A DNA stretch of 64,000 nucleotides from contig CAVQYQ010000004.1 in assembly GCA_963718195.1 (NCBI GenBank), forward strand, positions 251,843-315,842. The letters are read 5' to 3'. The notes below the pieces were generated by a model. That model ran no database searches, was not told the DNA's origin, and saw only the letters and a program-made list of their open reading frames with translations. This DNA comes from MADRE3 sp963718195. GTDB lineage: Bacteria > Desulfobacterota > Desulfobulbia > Desulfobulbales > Desulfocapsaceae. The position numbers were made by a program, and so were the translations under genes. Shown here piece by piece: positions 17,011 through 26,507 of this stretch. Position 1 is the stretch's first letter; the number at the start of each line of letters is the position of its first letter.

Positions 17011-18810
17011 ATGGTTACCATGAAAGCGATCGATGCTGTAGTCCAGGTCCTGGTGAAAGAAGGGGTATCCTGTGCCTTCGGCGTTCCCGGCGCTGCAATA
17101 AATCCACTCTACCACGCACTGAAGGAGAATGGCTCGATCCGCCATATACTTGCCCGTCATGTTGAGGGCGCCTCCCATATGGCCGAGGGATACACCAGGG
17201 CCGCTGCGGGTAATATCGGTGTCTGCCTGGGAACCTCCGGCCCAGGTGGTACAGATATGGTTACCGGGCTCTACTCCGCAGCAGCAGATTCGATTCCAAT
17301 TCTCTGCATAACCGGGCAGGCCCCTCGGGACAAGCTTGACAAGGAAGACTTCCAGGCTGTTGACATTGCCTCTATCACCAGGCCATTGACCAAGTTGTCC
17401 GTAACCGTCATGGAGCCGGGCCAACTGGTCAGCCTTTTTCAAAAGGCATTTTACCTCATGCGCTCAGACCGTCCCGGTCCTGTCCTGATCGATATCCCCA
17501 TAGATGTCCAGGTTGCAGAAATCAATTTCGACCCCGACAGCTACTTCTCACTGAAACCGAGCAAACCCGAAGCATCTCGCAAGCAGGCTGAAATGGCTGT
17601 TGATATGCTGGGTTCAGCGGAACGACCGCTGATCGTTGCCGGAGGCGGAATTATCAATGCGGATGCTTCTGAGCTGCTGGTGGAATTCGCTGAATTAACT
17701 GACACACCGGTCATTCCAACCTTAATGGGATGGGGAACTATCCCGGATGATCACCGGCTGATGCAGGGGCGCGTAGGGTTGCAGACCAGTGATCGGTATG
17801 GCAATGCCACGTTTCTCAGATCTGATTTCGTATTTGGCATCGGCAACCGATGGGCAAACCGTCATACCGGTTCACTTTCAACCTATACGGAGAACAGAAA
17901 ATTTATCCATGTCGATATTGAAGCGACCCAGATCGGCCGCATTTTTGCGCCAGACCTCGGCATTGTTTCTGATGCAAAAGCGGCGCTGCAAATGTTTATC
18001 GAGGTTGCCAGGGAGCGCAAAGCTGAACAAAAACTGCCTGACAGGTCACCGTGGATTGAAGAGTGTGAATATCGTAAAAAGCATATGCTTCGCAAGACCG
18101 ACTATGATCAGGTGCCCATGAAACCCCAGCGTGTCTATCAGGAGATGAACAATGTTCTTGAGCGAGACACCTGCTACGTTACAACTATCGGCCTGTCGCA
18201 GATTGCCGGGTCGCAGTTTCTAAAAGTGTACAACCCGAGAAACTGGATAAATGCCGCCCAGGCGGGACCTCTTGGGTGGACAATGCCTGCCGCACTCGGG
18301 GTTCGGGCCGCCCTGCCGGACAAAAAAATTGTTGCCTTATCGGGTGATTATGATTTCCAGTTTCTCGTTGAAGAGCTGGCCGTTGGTGCCCAGCACAAGC
18401 TGCCATACATCCATGTACTGGTAAACAACTCCTACCTCGGTTTGATTCGCCAGTCACAGCAAAGTTTCGAGATGGAATTTGAGGTGAGCCTGGCTTTTGA
18501 GAACATTAACGTCTCTGCTGAGGATGATGCCATAGCAAACTATGGAGTTGATCATGTGGCTCTCGCCGAAGCACTCGGCTGCAAGGCTATCCGGGTCCAT
18601 AAACCTGAAGATTTTCCGGAAGCCTTTGCCAGAGCTGAGCAGTTAATTACCGAATACCAGGTTCCGGTGGTCGTCGAGTGTATTTTAGAACCTGTGACAA
18701 ACATATCCATGGGGCTGGACCTTAACTGCGTAAACGAGTTTGAAGAGATTCTCTGTCTCGATGAAAATTTGAGTGCCGACAAGGAGTGGGTGGTACCGAA
18801 AAAATCCTGA
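17011..18810 (+). CDS. gcl: Glyoxylate carboligase (tartronate-semialdehyde synthase)
   Basis: A 599-aa thiamine diphosphate enzyme almost co-linear with E. coli Gcl. It condenses two glyoxylates to tartronate semialdehyde and CO2. It begins MVTMKAIDAVVQVLVKEG at the ATG at 17011 with TTGGAGG upstream. The motif ARHVEGASHMAEGYTRA has Val51 where other ThDP enzymes have the catalytic Glu, a defining feature of Gcl. The middle FAD-type domain and the C-terminal GDYDFQFLVEELAVGAQ (ThDP-binding) block are intact. Neither hydroxypyruvate isomerase nor tartronate semialdehyde reductase is nearby, so the rest of the glycerate route must be elsewhere. Two GntR-type operators control the promoter. Confidence 0.96.
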   Translation: MVTMKAIDAVVQVLVKEGVSCAFGVPGAAINPLYHALKENGSIRHILARHVEGASHMAEGYTRAAAGNIGVCLGTSGPGGTDMVTGLYSAAADSIPILCITGQAPRDKLDKEDFQAVDIASITRPLTKLSVTVMEPGQLVSLFQKAFYLMRSDRPGPVLIDIPIDVQVAEINFDPDSYFSLKPSKPEASRKQAEMAVDMLGSAERPLIVAGGGIINADASELLVEFAELTDTPVIPTLMGWGTIPDDHRLMQGRVGLQTSDRYGNATFLRSDFVFGIGNRWANRHTGSLSTYTENRKFIHVDIEATQIGRIFAPDLGIVSDAKAALQMFIEVARERKAEQKLPDRSPWIEECEYRKKHMLRKTDYDQVPMKPQRVYQEMNNVLERDTCYVTTIGLSQIAGSQFLKVYNPRNWINAAQAGPLGWTMPAALGVRAALPDKKIVALSGDYDFQFLVEELAVGAQHKLPYIHVLVNNSYLGLIRQSQQSFEMEFEVSLAFENINVSAEDDAIANYGVDHVALAEALGCKAIRVHKPEDFPEAFARAEQLITEYQVPVVVECILEPVTNISMGLDLNCVNEFEEILCLDENLSADKEWVVPKKS

Positions 18811-19117
18811 AAATCTGCCGGGAACTTTCAAGACAAACCAAAATCAGCAAACTGTTTGCGCACCTACACGATCAGAGAGAGAGGTCACTGCTGATTAGTG
18901 TGTTGATTTTTATCACCACCGATATATTATAGGTGACAGACTGCTGTCGTAGCTGAGTTATTCGCGCACTACATAACCATTTTTACCAATACAAATTAAG
19001 GGCTTATGGAACAGCTTGGTTCAAACATCTGTTGCACAGGCCCCACTGCAATGTACGAACAGGATCCGGTTATACTATAATTTGCCTACGGTGCCTGTCC
19101 AGACGGGAGGAACATTC
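18811..19117. other. Spacer before the carbamoyltransferases
   Basis: 307 bp with no gene. The open frame of the OTC gene extends into it, but homology and the GGAGG site place the start at 19118. No clear arginine-repressor box or terminator could be recognised. Confidence 0.3.
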
Positions 19118-20035
19118 GTGAAGCGTGATTTTCTGCATATCACTGATTTTACTGCTGACGAAATCCGGGAGACCTTCTCCCTGGCGAGAGAAGTTAAAGC
19201 CCGCTTTAAAAAACGTGAGGATTTCAAACCATTTAAAGATCATTCCATGGCCATGATTTTTGCCAAACCTTCGGCCCGAACGCGGATATCTTTTGAAACT
19301 GGATTTTTCCGAATGGGCGGCCATGCCCTTTACCTCGGGCCTGCTGATATCTCCATAGGCAAGCGCGAAGCGGTCAAGGATATCGCGCGTGTAATTTCAC
19401 GCTATAATGATGTCATCATGGCCCGCCTCTTTTCACACGATCATGCCCTAGAGCTGGCTGAATACGCCTCAGTCCCGGTGGTGAATGGTTTGACCGACTA
19501 CAACCACCCATGCCAGATCATGGCCGACATGTTCACCATTTTAGAGCATCGTGGTCACTTCGATAATCTGAAAATCGTCTATGTGGGGGACGGCAATAAT
19601 ATCGTCCACTCCTGGTTGCGTATGTCCCGGCGAATCCCGCTGCACTTTGTCTGTGCATGCCCCGAAGATTTCCAGCCTGACGTCACTGAAGTGGACGATG
19701 CCCGGGCGGCGGGTTTATCGGAAATCGAGATCAGCCACGACCCGCGGACCGCTGTCAGAGATGCAGATATTGTCTATACCGATGTCTGGGCATCAATGGG
19801 TCAGAAAGAAGAGGCCGAGCAGCGAAAGGTCCAATTTCAGGGTTTCCAGGTTGATGACTCTCTGATGGCAGCAAGCGGGAAAGAAACTCTTTTCATGCAT
19901 TGTCTGCCTGTCGAGCGTGGGGTTGAGGCCACTGACTCTGTTGTTGAATCGAAATCATCTATAATATTTGATGAGGCTGAAAACAGGATGCATGCGCAGA
20001 ATGCGATCCTGCTGAAGCTTTTTGGAAAGTCGTGA
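19118..20035 (+). CDS. argF: Ornithine carbamoyltransferase
   Basis: A 305-aa enzyme that makes citrulline from carbamoyl phosphate and ornithine in arginine synthesis. The start is the GTG at 19118 (MKRDFLHITDFTADEI), set by GGAGG seven bases upstream; the ATG-containing extension is unsupported. The carbamoyl-phosphate motif reads SARTR instead of the usual STRTR, followed by the HPCQ motif in NHPCQIMAD and the ornithine-site HCLP motif. Length is normal. It is followed by the aspartate homologue 76 bp downstream, an unusual pairing of arginine and pyrimidine genes. Confidence 0.95.
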   Translation: MKRDFLHITDFTADEIRETFSLAREVKARFKKREDFKPFKDHSMAMIFAKPSARTRISFETGFFRMGGHALYLGPADISIGKREAVKDIARVISRYNDVIMARLFSHDHALELAEYASVPVVNGLTDYNHPCQIMADMFTILEHRGHFDNLKIVYVGDGNNIVHSWLRMSRRIPLHFVCACPEDFQPDVTEVDDARAAGLSEIEISHDPRTAVRDADIVYTDVWASMGQKEEAEQRKVQFQGFQVDDSLMAASGKETLFMHCLPVERGVEATDSVVESKSSIIFDEAENRMHAQNAILLKLFGKS

Positions 20036-20111
20036 AGTCCTGGAGTCGATTGCCCCGAATGACAACCTTTTTCTGGAAGAAAACTGTTTTGATCCCAAGA
20101 GGAGAAATAAG

Positions 20112-21050
20112 ATGACAACCTTTGCACTGGACCATGTGGTTGAGTCCCAGCAATTTGACAGAGAGCTGCTAAACCTGGTTTTTCAAACCGCCGATAGAAT
20201 GAAGGCAGACCTTGCGGGCGAGCGTCAGCTGGCCAAATTCCTGGACGGAAAAATCATGGCATCTCTATTCTACGAGCCCTCAACCCGTACCCGCTTTTCT
20301 TTCGAAAGTGCCATGCGCAGATTAGGTGGCGATGTCATTACAACGGAAAATGCCCGCGAATTCTCCAGTGCAGCCAAGGGTGAAAGCCTCTCTGACTCGA
20401 CTCGAATAATGAACGGGTACGCCGATATCATTGTCATGCGCCATAACGAAGCTGGAAGCGCCGCGCGGGCTGCAGAAATTTCGTCTGTCCCAATCATTAA
20501 TGCAGGCGATGGTGCAGGTCAACACCCGACCCAGGCATTACTTGACATCTACACCATCGCTGATGCCTTTCCGGAAATGTGCCATCTCAAAGTCGCCCTG
20601 GTCGGAGATCTGCGATACGGAAGAACGGTGCGCTCATTGTCATACCTGCTCAGCAAATATGAAGATATGGAGATAATTTTTGTGTCGCCTCCTGTCTGTA
20701 AAATGGAAGGTGACATCAAAGCGTATCTGGACAAATACAATGTATCATGGCGCGAAGAAACTGACCTTGCAGCGGTTGCCCGTGAGGCAGACTGTATTTA
20801 CATGACAAGAATTCAGAAGGAGCGGTTTCACTCCATTGAAGACTATCATAACGCGGCCAGCCAGTATATCCTCTCTGTCGAAATAGTCAGCAAGATGAAA
20901 CCGGAGGCGATCATCATGCATCCGCTTCCCCGCGTCGATGAAATTCCTCCTGAAGTTGACCAGACTCCTCAGGCACGCTATTTCGAGCAGGCCCAAAATG
21001 GATTGTATATCCGAATGGCACTTCTTTACCTGCTGCTGAAAAACGTTTAA
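20112..21050 (+). CDS. pyrB: Aspartate carbamoyltransferase catalytic subunit
   Basis: A 312-aa enzyme for the first committed step of pyrimidine synthesis. The start is the ATG at 20112 with AGAGGAG upstream. It has the STRTRFSFE phosphate loop, the HPTQALLD motif, the VGDLRYGRTVRSL loop, MTRIQKER and HPLPRVDEI, all diagnostic of PyrB. It resembles the E. coli-type catalytic chain; no pyrI regulatory chain follows. It is convergent with glpR. The pairing with argF could reflect a shared carbamoyl-phosphate supply. Confidence 0.96.
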   Translation: MTTFALDHVVESQQFDRELLNLVFQTADRMKADLAGERQLAKFLDGKIMASLFYEPSTRTRFSFESAMRRLGGDVITTENAREFSSAAKGESLSDSTRIMNGYADIIVMRHNEAGSAARAAEISSVPIINAGDGAGQHPTQALLDIYTIADAFPEMCHLKVALVGDLRYGRTVRSLSYLLSKYEDMEIIFVSPPVCKMEGDIKAYLDKYNVSWREETDLAAVAREADCIYMTRIQKERFHSIEDYHNAASQYILSVEIVSKMKPEAIIMHPLPRVDEIPPEVDQTPQARYFEQAQNGLYIRMALLYLLLKNV

Positions 21051-21116
21051 CGCCGGAAAACGGCAGTTACGATGGGACTCAGACGAGATCTGGACAACAT
21101 ATTGTGTCTTGAGGTC

Positions 21117-21884
21117 TCAGGGAGAAGCGATCTCAACAGTGACCTCATTCTCCTCGCAGATTTGTTGCAGCTCAGCGGGGAGCGGTTCATCTGTTACCAG
21201 GGTATTAACCTCTGATATATGTCCCAGACGGACAGTTGCGGACCTTGACAGTTTCATCTGGTCAGCAACAAGGATGACGTGACGAGCGTTGTCGATGATC
21301 GCTTTGGCGACCCGGACTTCTCTCATATCATAATCGAGAAGTGAGCCGTCCCCCTCAATTGCAGATACGCCGATCACCGCATAGTCTGCCTTGAACTTAT
21401 TGATGAAATCTACCGCAGCGTCCCCGACAATGCCGCCATCAGATCTTCTGACAAGTCCGCCGGTGATGATCAACTCAATACCATCCGATCGTTTGAGAAT
21501 GTCGATTGCATTGATATTATTTGATATAACCATCATCCCTCGATGAGCTTTTATGGCGTGGGCCACCTGTTCTGTGGTCGTTCCAATGTTGATAATCAGT
21601 GAACAATTGTTCGGGATAAGCTGTGCAGTACGCAGACCAATGGCCTTTTTTGCATCAGGAGATAAAACTCTGCGAGCCTCATAGGACACATTTTCGATAC
21701 CGGAGCCGATAATTGCACCACCATGAATTCTCTGCAGCAACTGCCGGTCACAGAGATCGTTCAGATCTTTTCTGATCGTCTGGGGAGATACCGAAAAACG
21801 GGTTGACAATTTTTCAACATCAACCCTGCCAGTTTCCTTTGCTATAATCAGAATTTGTCTCTGTCGATTTGTAAAACCTTCCAT
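21117..21884 (-). CDS. glpR: DeoR-family repressor of glycerol-3-phosphate metabolism
   Basis: A 255-aa DeoR-family protein. An N-terminal helix-turn-helix (RQRQILIIAKETGRVDVEKLSTRFSVSPQTIRKDLNDL) is followed by the sugar-phosphate sensing domain with the NIGTTTEQVAHAI, ITGGLVRRSDGGIVGDAA and VADQMKLSR motifs. It is closest in character to GlpR, whose inducer is glycerol-3-phosphate, and it sits beside the glp genes. It starts at the ATG at 21884. The likely target is a motif shared by the glpD and glpA upstream regions. It is transcribed away from the glp operon. Confidence 0.92.
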   Translation of the reverse strand: MEGFTNRQRQILIIAKETGRVDVEKLSTRFSVSPQTIRKDLNDLCDRQLLQRIHGGAIIGSGIENVSYEARRVLSPDAKKAIGLRTAQLIPNNCSLIINIGTTTEQVAHAIKAHRGMMVISNNINAIDILKRSDGIELIITGGLVRRSDGGIVGDAAVDFINKFKADYAVIGVSAIEGDGSLLDYDMREVRVAKAIIDNARHVILVADQMKLSRSATVRLGHISEVNTLVTDEPLPAELQQICEENEVTVEIASP

Positions 21885-21913
21885 GTGTTACCCATTTGCT
21901 TTTTTAATAAAGT

Positions 21914-22053
21914 GAACCTTTTGCAAAATGATGGTTTTCGTTCAACGTCAAGGCATATGAAAAATTTTTACCGCAGGCATCGTTGATATTACGAGGATAA
22001 AAATTTAAGCATAACCTAGAGGTTGAGCGAAAAGGGCGTTTTGCAAGTGGCTC
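21914..22053. repeat. Hairpin repeat (MITE-like), copy 1
   Basis: One of three copies of a repeat of about 140 bp. The ends are imperfect inverted repeats (GAACCTTTTGCAAAATG... and ...CGTTTTGCAAGTGGCTC), and a second inner pair (AAATTTTTACC and GGATAAAAATTT) lets the whole unit fold into a long hairpin. No coding capacity. It lies upstream of glpR. Confidence 0.85.
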
Positions 22054-22413
22054 AAAGTAACTGGACCTTACGACTATTGTATCCCAGTCATTGATTGTCA
22101 ACAATTGTTATTTTCTGTGGCTGTGGACCACCAGATAAGGCGACCCAGCCGGCTATCGACCTCAGGATAAATCTGTCTGATAATAACAACCAGGTTTACC
22201 AGATGGTTGACATGATAATCAGCACAAGCATCACGGCCTGTCTCCTGTCTTTTCCTGGAGGCCGGCTCCTTAAGACGTTCCGGGCAGCGTCTTGAAGAGG
22301 ATTTGATTTTAAATAATGGAAAATGATAGAGTCGCATGGTATATTTAGTGAGAGTTGACTGTAATTCCAGATATTACCCAATAATCTCTTAACGTATATG
22401 AGTACTTGCGAAT
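22054..22413. other. Spacer before the PilZ gene
   Basis: 360 bp. A perfect palindrome AACAATTGTT is at about 22103-22112. No gene is supported. Confidence 0.3.
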
Positions 22414-22755
22414 ATGGAAACAGACACCCTTCAGCCAAGAAAACATCCTCGACACAAACTGGCCAATACATTTGTTGTTAACACCCAAGGGGTCTGCCGC
22501 GTTTTTGATCTCAGCCAGGGAGGTGTTTCCTTTGGCTGCAACAGCGAGATTAAAATTCCCGAGACCTGGACGGTCGACATCCGGGACGATAACGGTGTGC
22601 ATCTCCCAGCTGTCTCAATGAAGACTGTCTGGACCGCAAAAAACAAAGACATGAACACCGCCTCCATATATGAAATAGTTGTTGGCGCTGAATTTAACAA
22701 GGATTTATCCCCGGAGCAGCAGTCTATGCTTGACCAGCTTTTCCTGGCCTCCTAG
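22414..22755 (+). CDS. PilZ domain protein (probable c-di-GMP receptor)
   Basis: A 113-aa protein consisting of one PilZ domain. It has the c-di-GMP binding RxxxR-type motif RKHPR (residues 9-13) and the second motif DLSQGG, a D-x-S-x-x-G signature, at about residues 32-37. The start is the ATG at 22414; no strong ribosome-binding site. Binding of c-di-GMP is predicted from the intact motifs. It lies between glpR and glpD, and whether it controls glycerol metabolism or something else is unknown. Confidence 0.88.
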   Translation: METDTLQPRKHPRHKLANTFVVNTQGVCRVFDLSQGGVSFGCNSEIKIPETWTVDIRDDNGVHLPAVSMKTVWTAKNKDMNTASIYEIVVGAEFNKDLSPEQQSMLDQLFLAS

Positions 22756-22976
22756 AGGCTCTCCTGTCAACAAATGATCATCTTCCCCCGGCAATAAGCA
22801 ATAACCTCCTGATACTTTCGCTTCTTCACCGCTATCGCCTAACCGTACGTGATCAGTCTATCAGTCAGTTCGTTGCAAACAAATTTCGTGGTTTTTTCTT
22901 AATGTTTAAGCAAGTTACAAACCAGTCTTCAGGATCATAAAAGCCCGATCTCTGCATATTTTTTACACCCGTGTGT

Positions 22977-23010
22977 TTTCACTTGAATCTAATTTATATT
23001 TCGTCTAACC
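22977..23010 (+). promoter_or_regulatory. Shared glp motif, glpD copy (possible GlpR site or promoter)
   Basis: In the 326-bp region 22756-23081 before glpD, TTTCACTTGAATCT followed by TATATTTCGTCTAA closely matches a segment upstream of glpA. TTGAAT can act as a -35 box, with TAACCT 17 bp on. The identical arrangement at two glp promoters suggests a GlpR operator overlapping promoters. Confidence 0.45.
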
Positions 23011-23081
23011 TTTTTTTTCAAATCAACTGAACTTATTTTGCACTGATAGCGAAATTTTTCAGTGACCCAGCAGAGGAGAAT

Positions 23082-24599
23082 ATGCAGAGCTCGATATATG
23101 ACCTGGCGATCATAGGCGGCGGTATTAATGGTTGCGGTATTGCCCGTGACGCTGCTGGCCGTGGACTCTCGGTAATGCTATGCGAACAGGACGACCTGGC
23201 AAACGGAACCTCTTCAGCAAGCACGAAGCTGATCCATGGCGGCCTGCGCTATCTTGAGTATTATGAATTTCGCCTGGTCCGTGAAGCCCTCAAGGAACGG
23301 GAAGTTCTCCTGCGGGCAGCCCCCCATATCATCTGGCCGCTTCGATTTATTCTTCCCCATCACAAAGGTCTACGGCCAGCCTGGCTTATCAGGCTCGGTC
23401 TTTTCCTCTACGATCACCTCGGTGGCCGACTACTCCTGCCTGGCACGAGCAGTGTCGATCTCAAGACAGATGAGGCCGGGATCCCCCTGAAGCAGGATTT
23501 TACCATTGGTTTTGAATATTCTGACTGTTGGGTCATGGACGGACGCCTCGTTGTTCTTAATGCCATGGATGCAGCCCAGCGTGGAGCAGAGATCATGGTA
23601 AGGACGCAATGTATATCAGCATCAAGAACAGACGGCCTCTGGACAATTCGCCTCTTGGACAGGAACAAAGGCACCGAGCGTGAAATACAGGCTCGAGTCC
23701 TGGTAAATGCCAGCGGCCCCTGGATGGATGCGACCCTCGCCAACATCGAACATAACCTGACCCGTGAACACATCCGGATGGTCAAGGGCAGCCATCTCAT
23801 CATTAACAAACTGTTTGAACATCAGCGTGCCTATATTTTTCAAAACGAAGACGGCCGCATCATTTTCGCTATCCCCTACGAACAGGATTTTACCCTGATC
23901 GGCACCACAGACCTGGATTTCGATGGTGATCCCGGTGACGTGTCGATCTCTGAGGCAGAGATCGAATACCTCCTCGATGCGGCAAGTGAGTATTTCTTGC
24001 AGAGGATCAGCAAGCGTGATGTGATCAGCACCTATTCTGGGATTCGCCCGTTGTTTGATGATGGCAAGAGTGAGGCAAAAGCGGCCACCAGGGACTATGT
24101 CCTTAAGCTGGACACGGATAATCAGCAGGCCCCACTGCTATCGATTTATGGTGGAAAAATTACCACCTATCGAAAACTTGCGGAATCGGTACTGGATAAG
24201 CTGGCACCTTTTCTGCCTGCACTGTCTCCCCGCTGGACGGAAAATAACCATCTCCCCGGTGGTAATTTTTTGCCCGAAGATTTTTCCAAGGAAGTAAATC
24301 GTCTCTGTACCTCCTGCCCGTTACTTTCACAAGATCATGCCAGGCGACTTTTCAGGTTCTATGGAACCAGGGCCTTTGATATGATTGATACCATTAAGAC
24401 CAATTCAGACTTCGGTCTTTGCTTCGGCGACAACCTCTATCAGTTTGAGGTTGTCTATTTGATCAAGCATGAGTGGGCCCAGACAGCAGATGATGTTCTC
24501 TGGCGACGCACGAATATGGGCCTCCGGCTCAGTTCTCAGGAAGCAGCGGAACTCCAGCGCTGGATGGCCGAGCAGCAAGAAACTGTCACTCCCTTCTGA
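23082..24599 (+). CDS. glpD: Glycerol-3-phosphate dehydrogenase, FAD-dependent (aerobic type)
   Basis: A 505-aa flavoprotein that oxidises sn-glycerol-3-phosphate to dihydroxyacetone phosphate and passes electrons to quinone at the membrane. It starts at the ATG at 23082 with GAGGAG upstream. The N-terminal FAD motif is AIIGGGINGCGIARDAAGRG; KLIHGGLRYLEYYEF and YGGKITTYRKLAESVLDKL are GlpD signatures. Length is normal. It heads the glp cluster (glpD, glpK, then glpABC), so the organism has both the GlpD and the GlpABC type. Confidence 0.96.
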   Translation: MQSSIYDLAIIGGGINGCGIARDAAGRGLSVMLCEQDDLANGTSSASTKLIHGGLRYLEYYEFRLVREALKEREVLLRAAPHIIWPLRFILPHHKGLRPAWLIRLGLFLYDHLGGRLLLPGTSSVDLKTDEAGIPLKQDFTIGFEYSDCWVMDGRLVVLNAMDAAQRGAEIMVRTQCISASRTDGLWTIRLLDRNKGTEREIQARVLVNASGPWMDATLANIEHNLTREHIRMVKGSHLIINKLFEHQRAYIFQNEDGRIIFAIPYEQDFTLIGTTDLDFDGDPGDVSISEAEIEYLLDAASEYFLQRISKRDVISTYSGIRPLFDDGKSEAKAATRDYVLKLDTDNQQAPLLSIYGGKITTYRKLAESVLDKLAPFLPALSPRWTENNHLPGGNFLPEDFSKEVNRLCTSCPLLSQDHARRLFRFYGTRAFDMIDTIKTNSDFGLCFGDNLYQFEVVYLIKHEWAQTADDVLWRRTNMGLRLSSQEAAELQRWMAEQQETVTPF

Positions 24600-24701
24600 T
24601 AAGGAGCATAAGAGGCAGACAGTCGTGGAAATCTCAATTTATGCTTGATCTGAGGACGTCTGCTATGCACATCAGGATTAACATTTTCAGAGAGAATTGC
24701 C

Positions 24702-26192
24702 ATGTCAACCTATGTACTTGCCATTGATCAGGGAACAACCTCAAGCAGAGCGATTATTTTCAATTCCTCATTTGATATTGTGGCGGTTGCCCAGGAAGAG
24801 TTTAAGCAGATTTTCCCGCAATCAGGGTGGGTGGAGCATGACCCTGAAGACATATGGAATACGACACTTGCTACCTGCAGACAGGCATTGAAAAAAGGAG
24901 GACTTACCCCCGAACAGATCAGTGCCATTGGCATCACCAACCAGCGTGAAACGACAATCCTGTGGGACAGGGATTCCGGTGCTGCCATCCATAACGCTAT
25001 TGTATGGCAGGACAGGAGGACATCAGAGTTCTGCAATCAATTGAGAACGGAAGATAATAACCGTCTGGTTACCGACCGGACCGGTCTGCTGATCGATCCA
25101 TATTTCTCGGCCACGAAAATTCGCTGGATATTGGACAATGTTGAAGGTGCTCGAGAAAAGGCTGAAAATGGCAGCCTGGCATTCGGAACCGTCGACAGCT
25201 TTCTTCTTTGGCGCCTGACAGCAGGGAAGATTCATGCAACTGACGCATCCAATGCTGCAAGGACCATGATTTATGATATCCATCGAAACTGCTGGGATGA
25301 AGAACTCTGTAGTCTGCTTAAAATACCCACGTCACTCTTGCCCGAGGTCAAAGATTGCTCCTCAGATTTTGGTATAACCAGCCCCGACATTTTGGGCTCT
25401 CCAATCTCCATAAATGGAATTGCAGGGGACCAGCAGGCTGCCTTGGTTGGCCAGGCATGTTTTAAGCCGGGAATGCTCAAATCCACGTATGGAACCGGTT
25501 GTTTTGCCGTACTAAATACAGGTTCGGAAGCGGTTAAATCGAACAATAAACTTCTCACAACGATCGGCTACCGGGTTAATGGCGTCACCTCTTACGCGCT
25601 TGAGGGTTCAATATTTGTGGCTGGAGCCGCGGTTCAGTGGATGCGGGACGCCATGGGCCTCATCGGAGAGGCCTCAGAAAGTGGTAAACTTGCCCGTGAA
25701 GCGGACATCAATCAGGATGTATACCTGGTACCTGCATTCACCGGCCTCGGTGCACCACACTGGGATGCAGACGCACGGGGTGCAATATACGGTATTACCA
25801 GGAGTACCGGACCAGCTGAACTTTCCCGGGCAGCACTTGAATCGGTGTGTTACCAGACTCGCGATCTGCTGGAGGCGATGCAAAATGACTGGCAACAAAA
25901 AAATGGTGCCGTCCTCAGGGTTGATGGCGGAATGGTAGCCTCAAATTACACAATGCAGTTCCTTGCCGACATTCTCAACGCGCCGGTTGATCGCCCCAAA
26001 ATACTTGAAACGACAGCAGTGGGAGCGGCATATCTCGCGGGCCTGAAAAAAGGACTTTTCCCGCCTCCAGAAGAATTTGCGGGATCCTGGAAACGTGATC
26101 GTCAATTTATGCCAGAGCTCGCAGACGATATTCGGGCACGTAAATATCGTGGTTGGAAGGATGCTGTCAGGAGAACGCTTACATCGTTTTAG
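24702..26192 (+). CDS. glpK: Glycerol kinase
   Basis: A 496-aa FGGY-family kinase that converts glycerol to glycerol-3-phosphate with ATP. It starts at the ATG at 24702 (AGAGAG upstream) with MSTYVLAIDQGTTSSRAIIF. It has VWQDRRTSEFC, FGTVDSFLLWRLT, the GIAGDQQAALVGQ and STYGTGCFAVLNTG phosphate motifs, and PAFTGLGAPHWD near the C-terminus. Full length. It follows glpD by about 100 bp. Confidence 0.97.
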   Translation: MSTYVLAIDQGTTSSRAIIFNSSFDIVAVAQEEFKQIFPQSGWVEHDPEDIWNTTLATCRQALKKGGLTPEQISAIGITNQRETTILWDRDSGAAIHNAIVWQDRRTSEFCNQLRTEDNNRLVTDRTGLLIDPYFSATKIRWILDNVEGAREKAENGSLAFGTVDSFLLWRLTAGKIHATDASNAARTMIYDIHRNCWDEELCSLLKIPTSLLPEVKDCSSDFGITSPDILGSPISINGIAGDQQAALVGQACFKPGMLKSTYGTGCFAVLNTGSEAVKSNNKLLTTIGYRVNGVTSYALEGSIFVAGAAVQWMRDAMGLIGEASESGKLAREADINQDVYLVPAFTGLGAPHWDADARGAIYGITRSTGPAELSRAALESVCYQTRDLLEAMQNDWQQKNGAVLRVDGGMVASNYTMQFLADILNAPVDRPKILETTAVGAAYLAGLKKGLFPPPEEFAGSWKRDRQFMPELADDIRARKYRGWKDAVRRTLTSF

Positions 26193-26285
26193 CTAAAAAG
26201 ATCATAGGTTATCATGCCCTATTCGCAGCACACTCAAAACCAGCTCGAAACAAGCCCTGCTAGTTTCGTTTAATAACTTTTTTAA

Positions 26286-26320
26286 TTTCACTTGAAACTT
26301 ACATATATTCGTATTAATCA
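26286..26320 (+). promoter_or_regulatory. Shared glp motif, glpA copy (possible GlpR site or promoter)
   Basis: In the 315-bp gap 26193-26507 before glpA, TTTCACTTGAAACT followed by TATATTCGTATTAA resembles the glpD upstream motif. TTGAAA at 26292-26297 could be a -35 box. The gap shows that glpA has its own promoter and is not simply read from glpK. Confidence 0.45.
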
Positions 26321-26507
26321 TTATTTTATGTTTGGTGGTAAGAAGCAATAGTGAGCGAATACCTTTTACCTATCTGCACCATGGTAAAATGATATGTCCA
26401 GGGAGTGACGAATGGAAATCATTCTCATTATTTTTTAACCCGTTCGCAGGAACTGTACATTTGCTTTTCAACCAGGGGAGAACGCTTACCAATTTGAGAA
26501 TTTTGAA

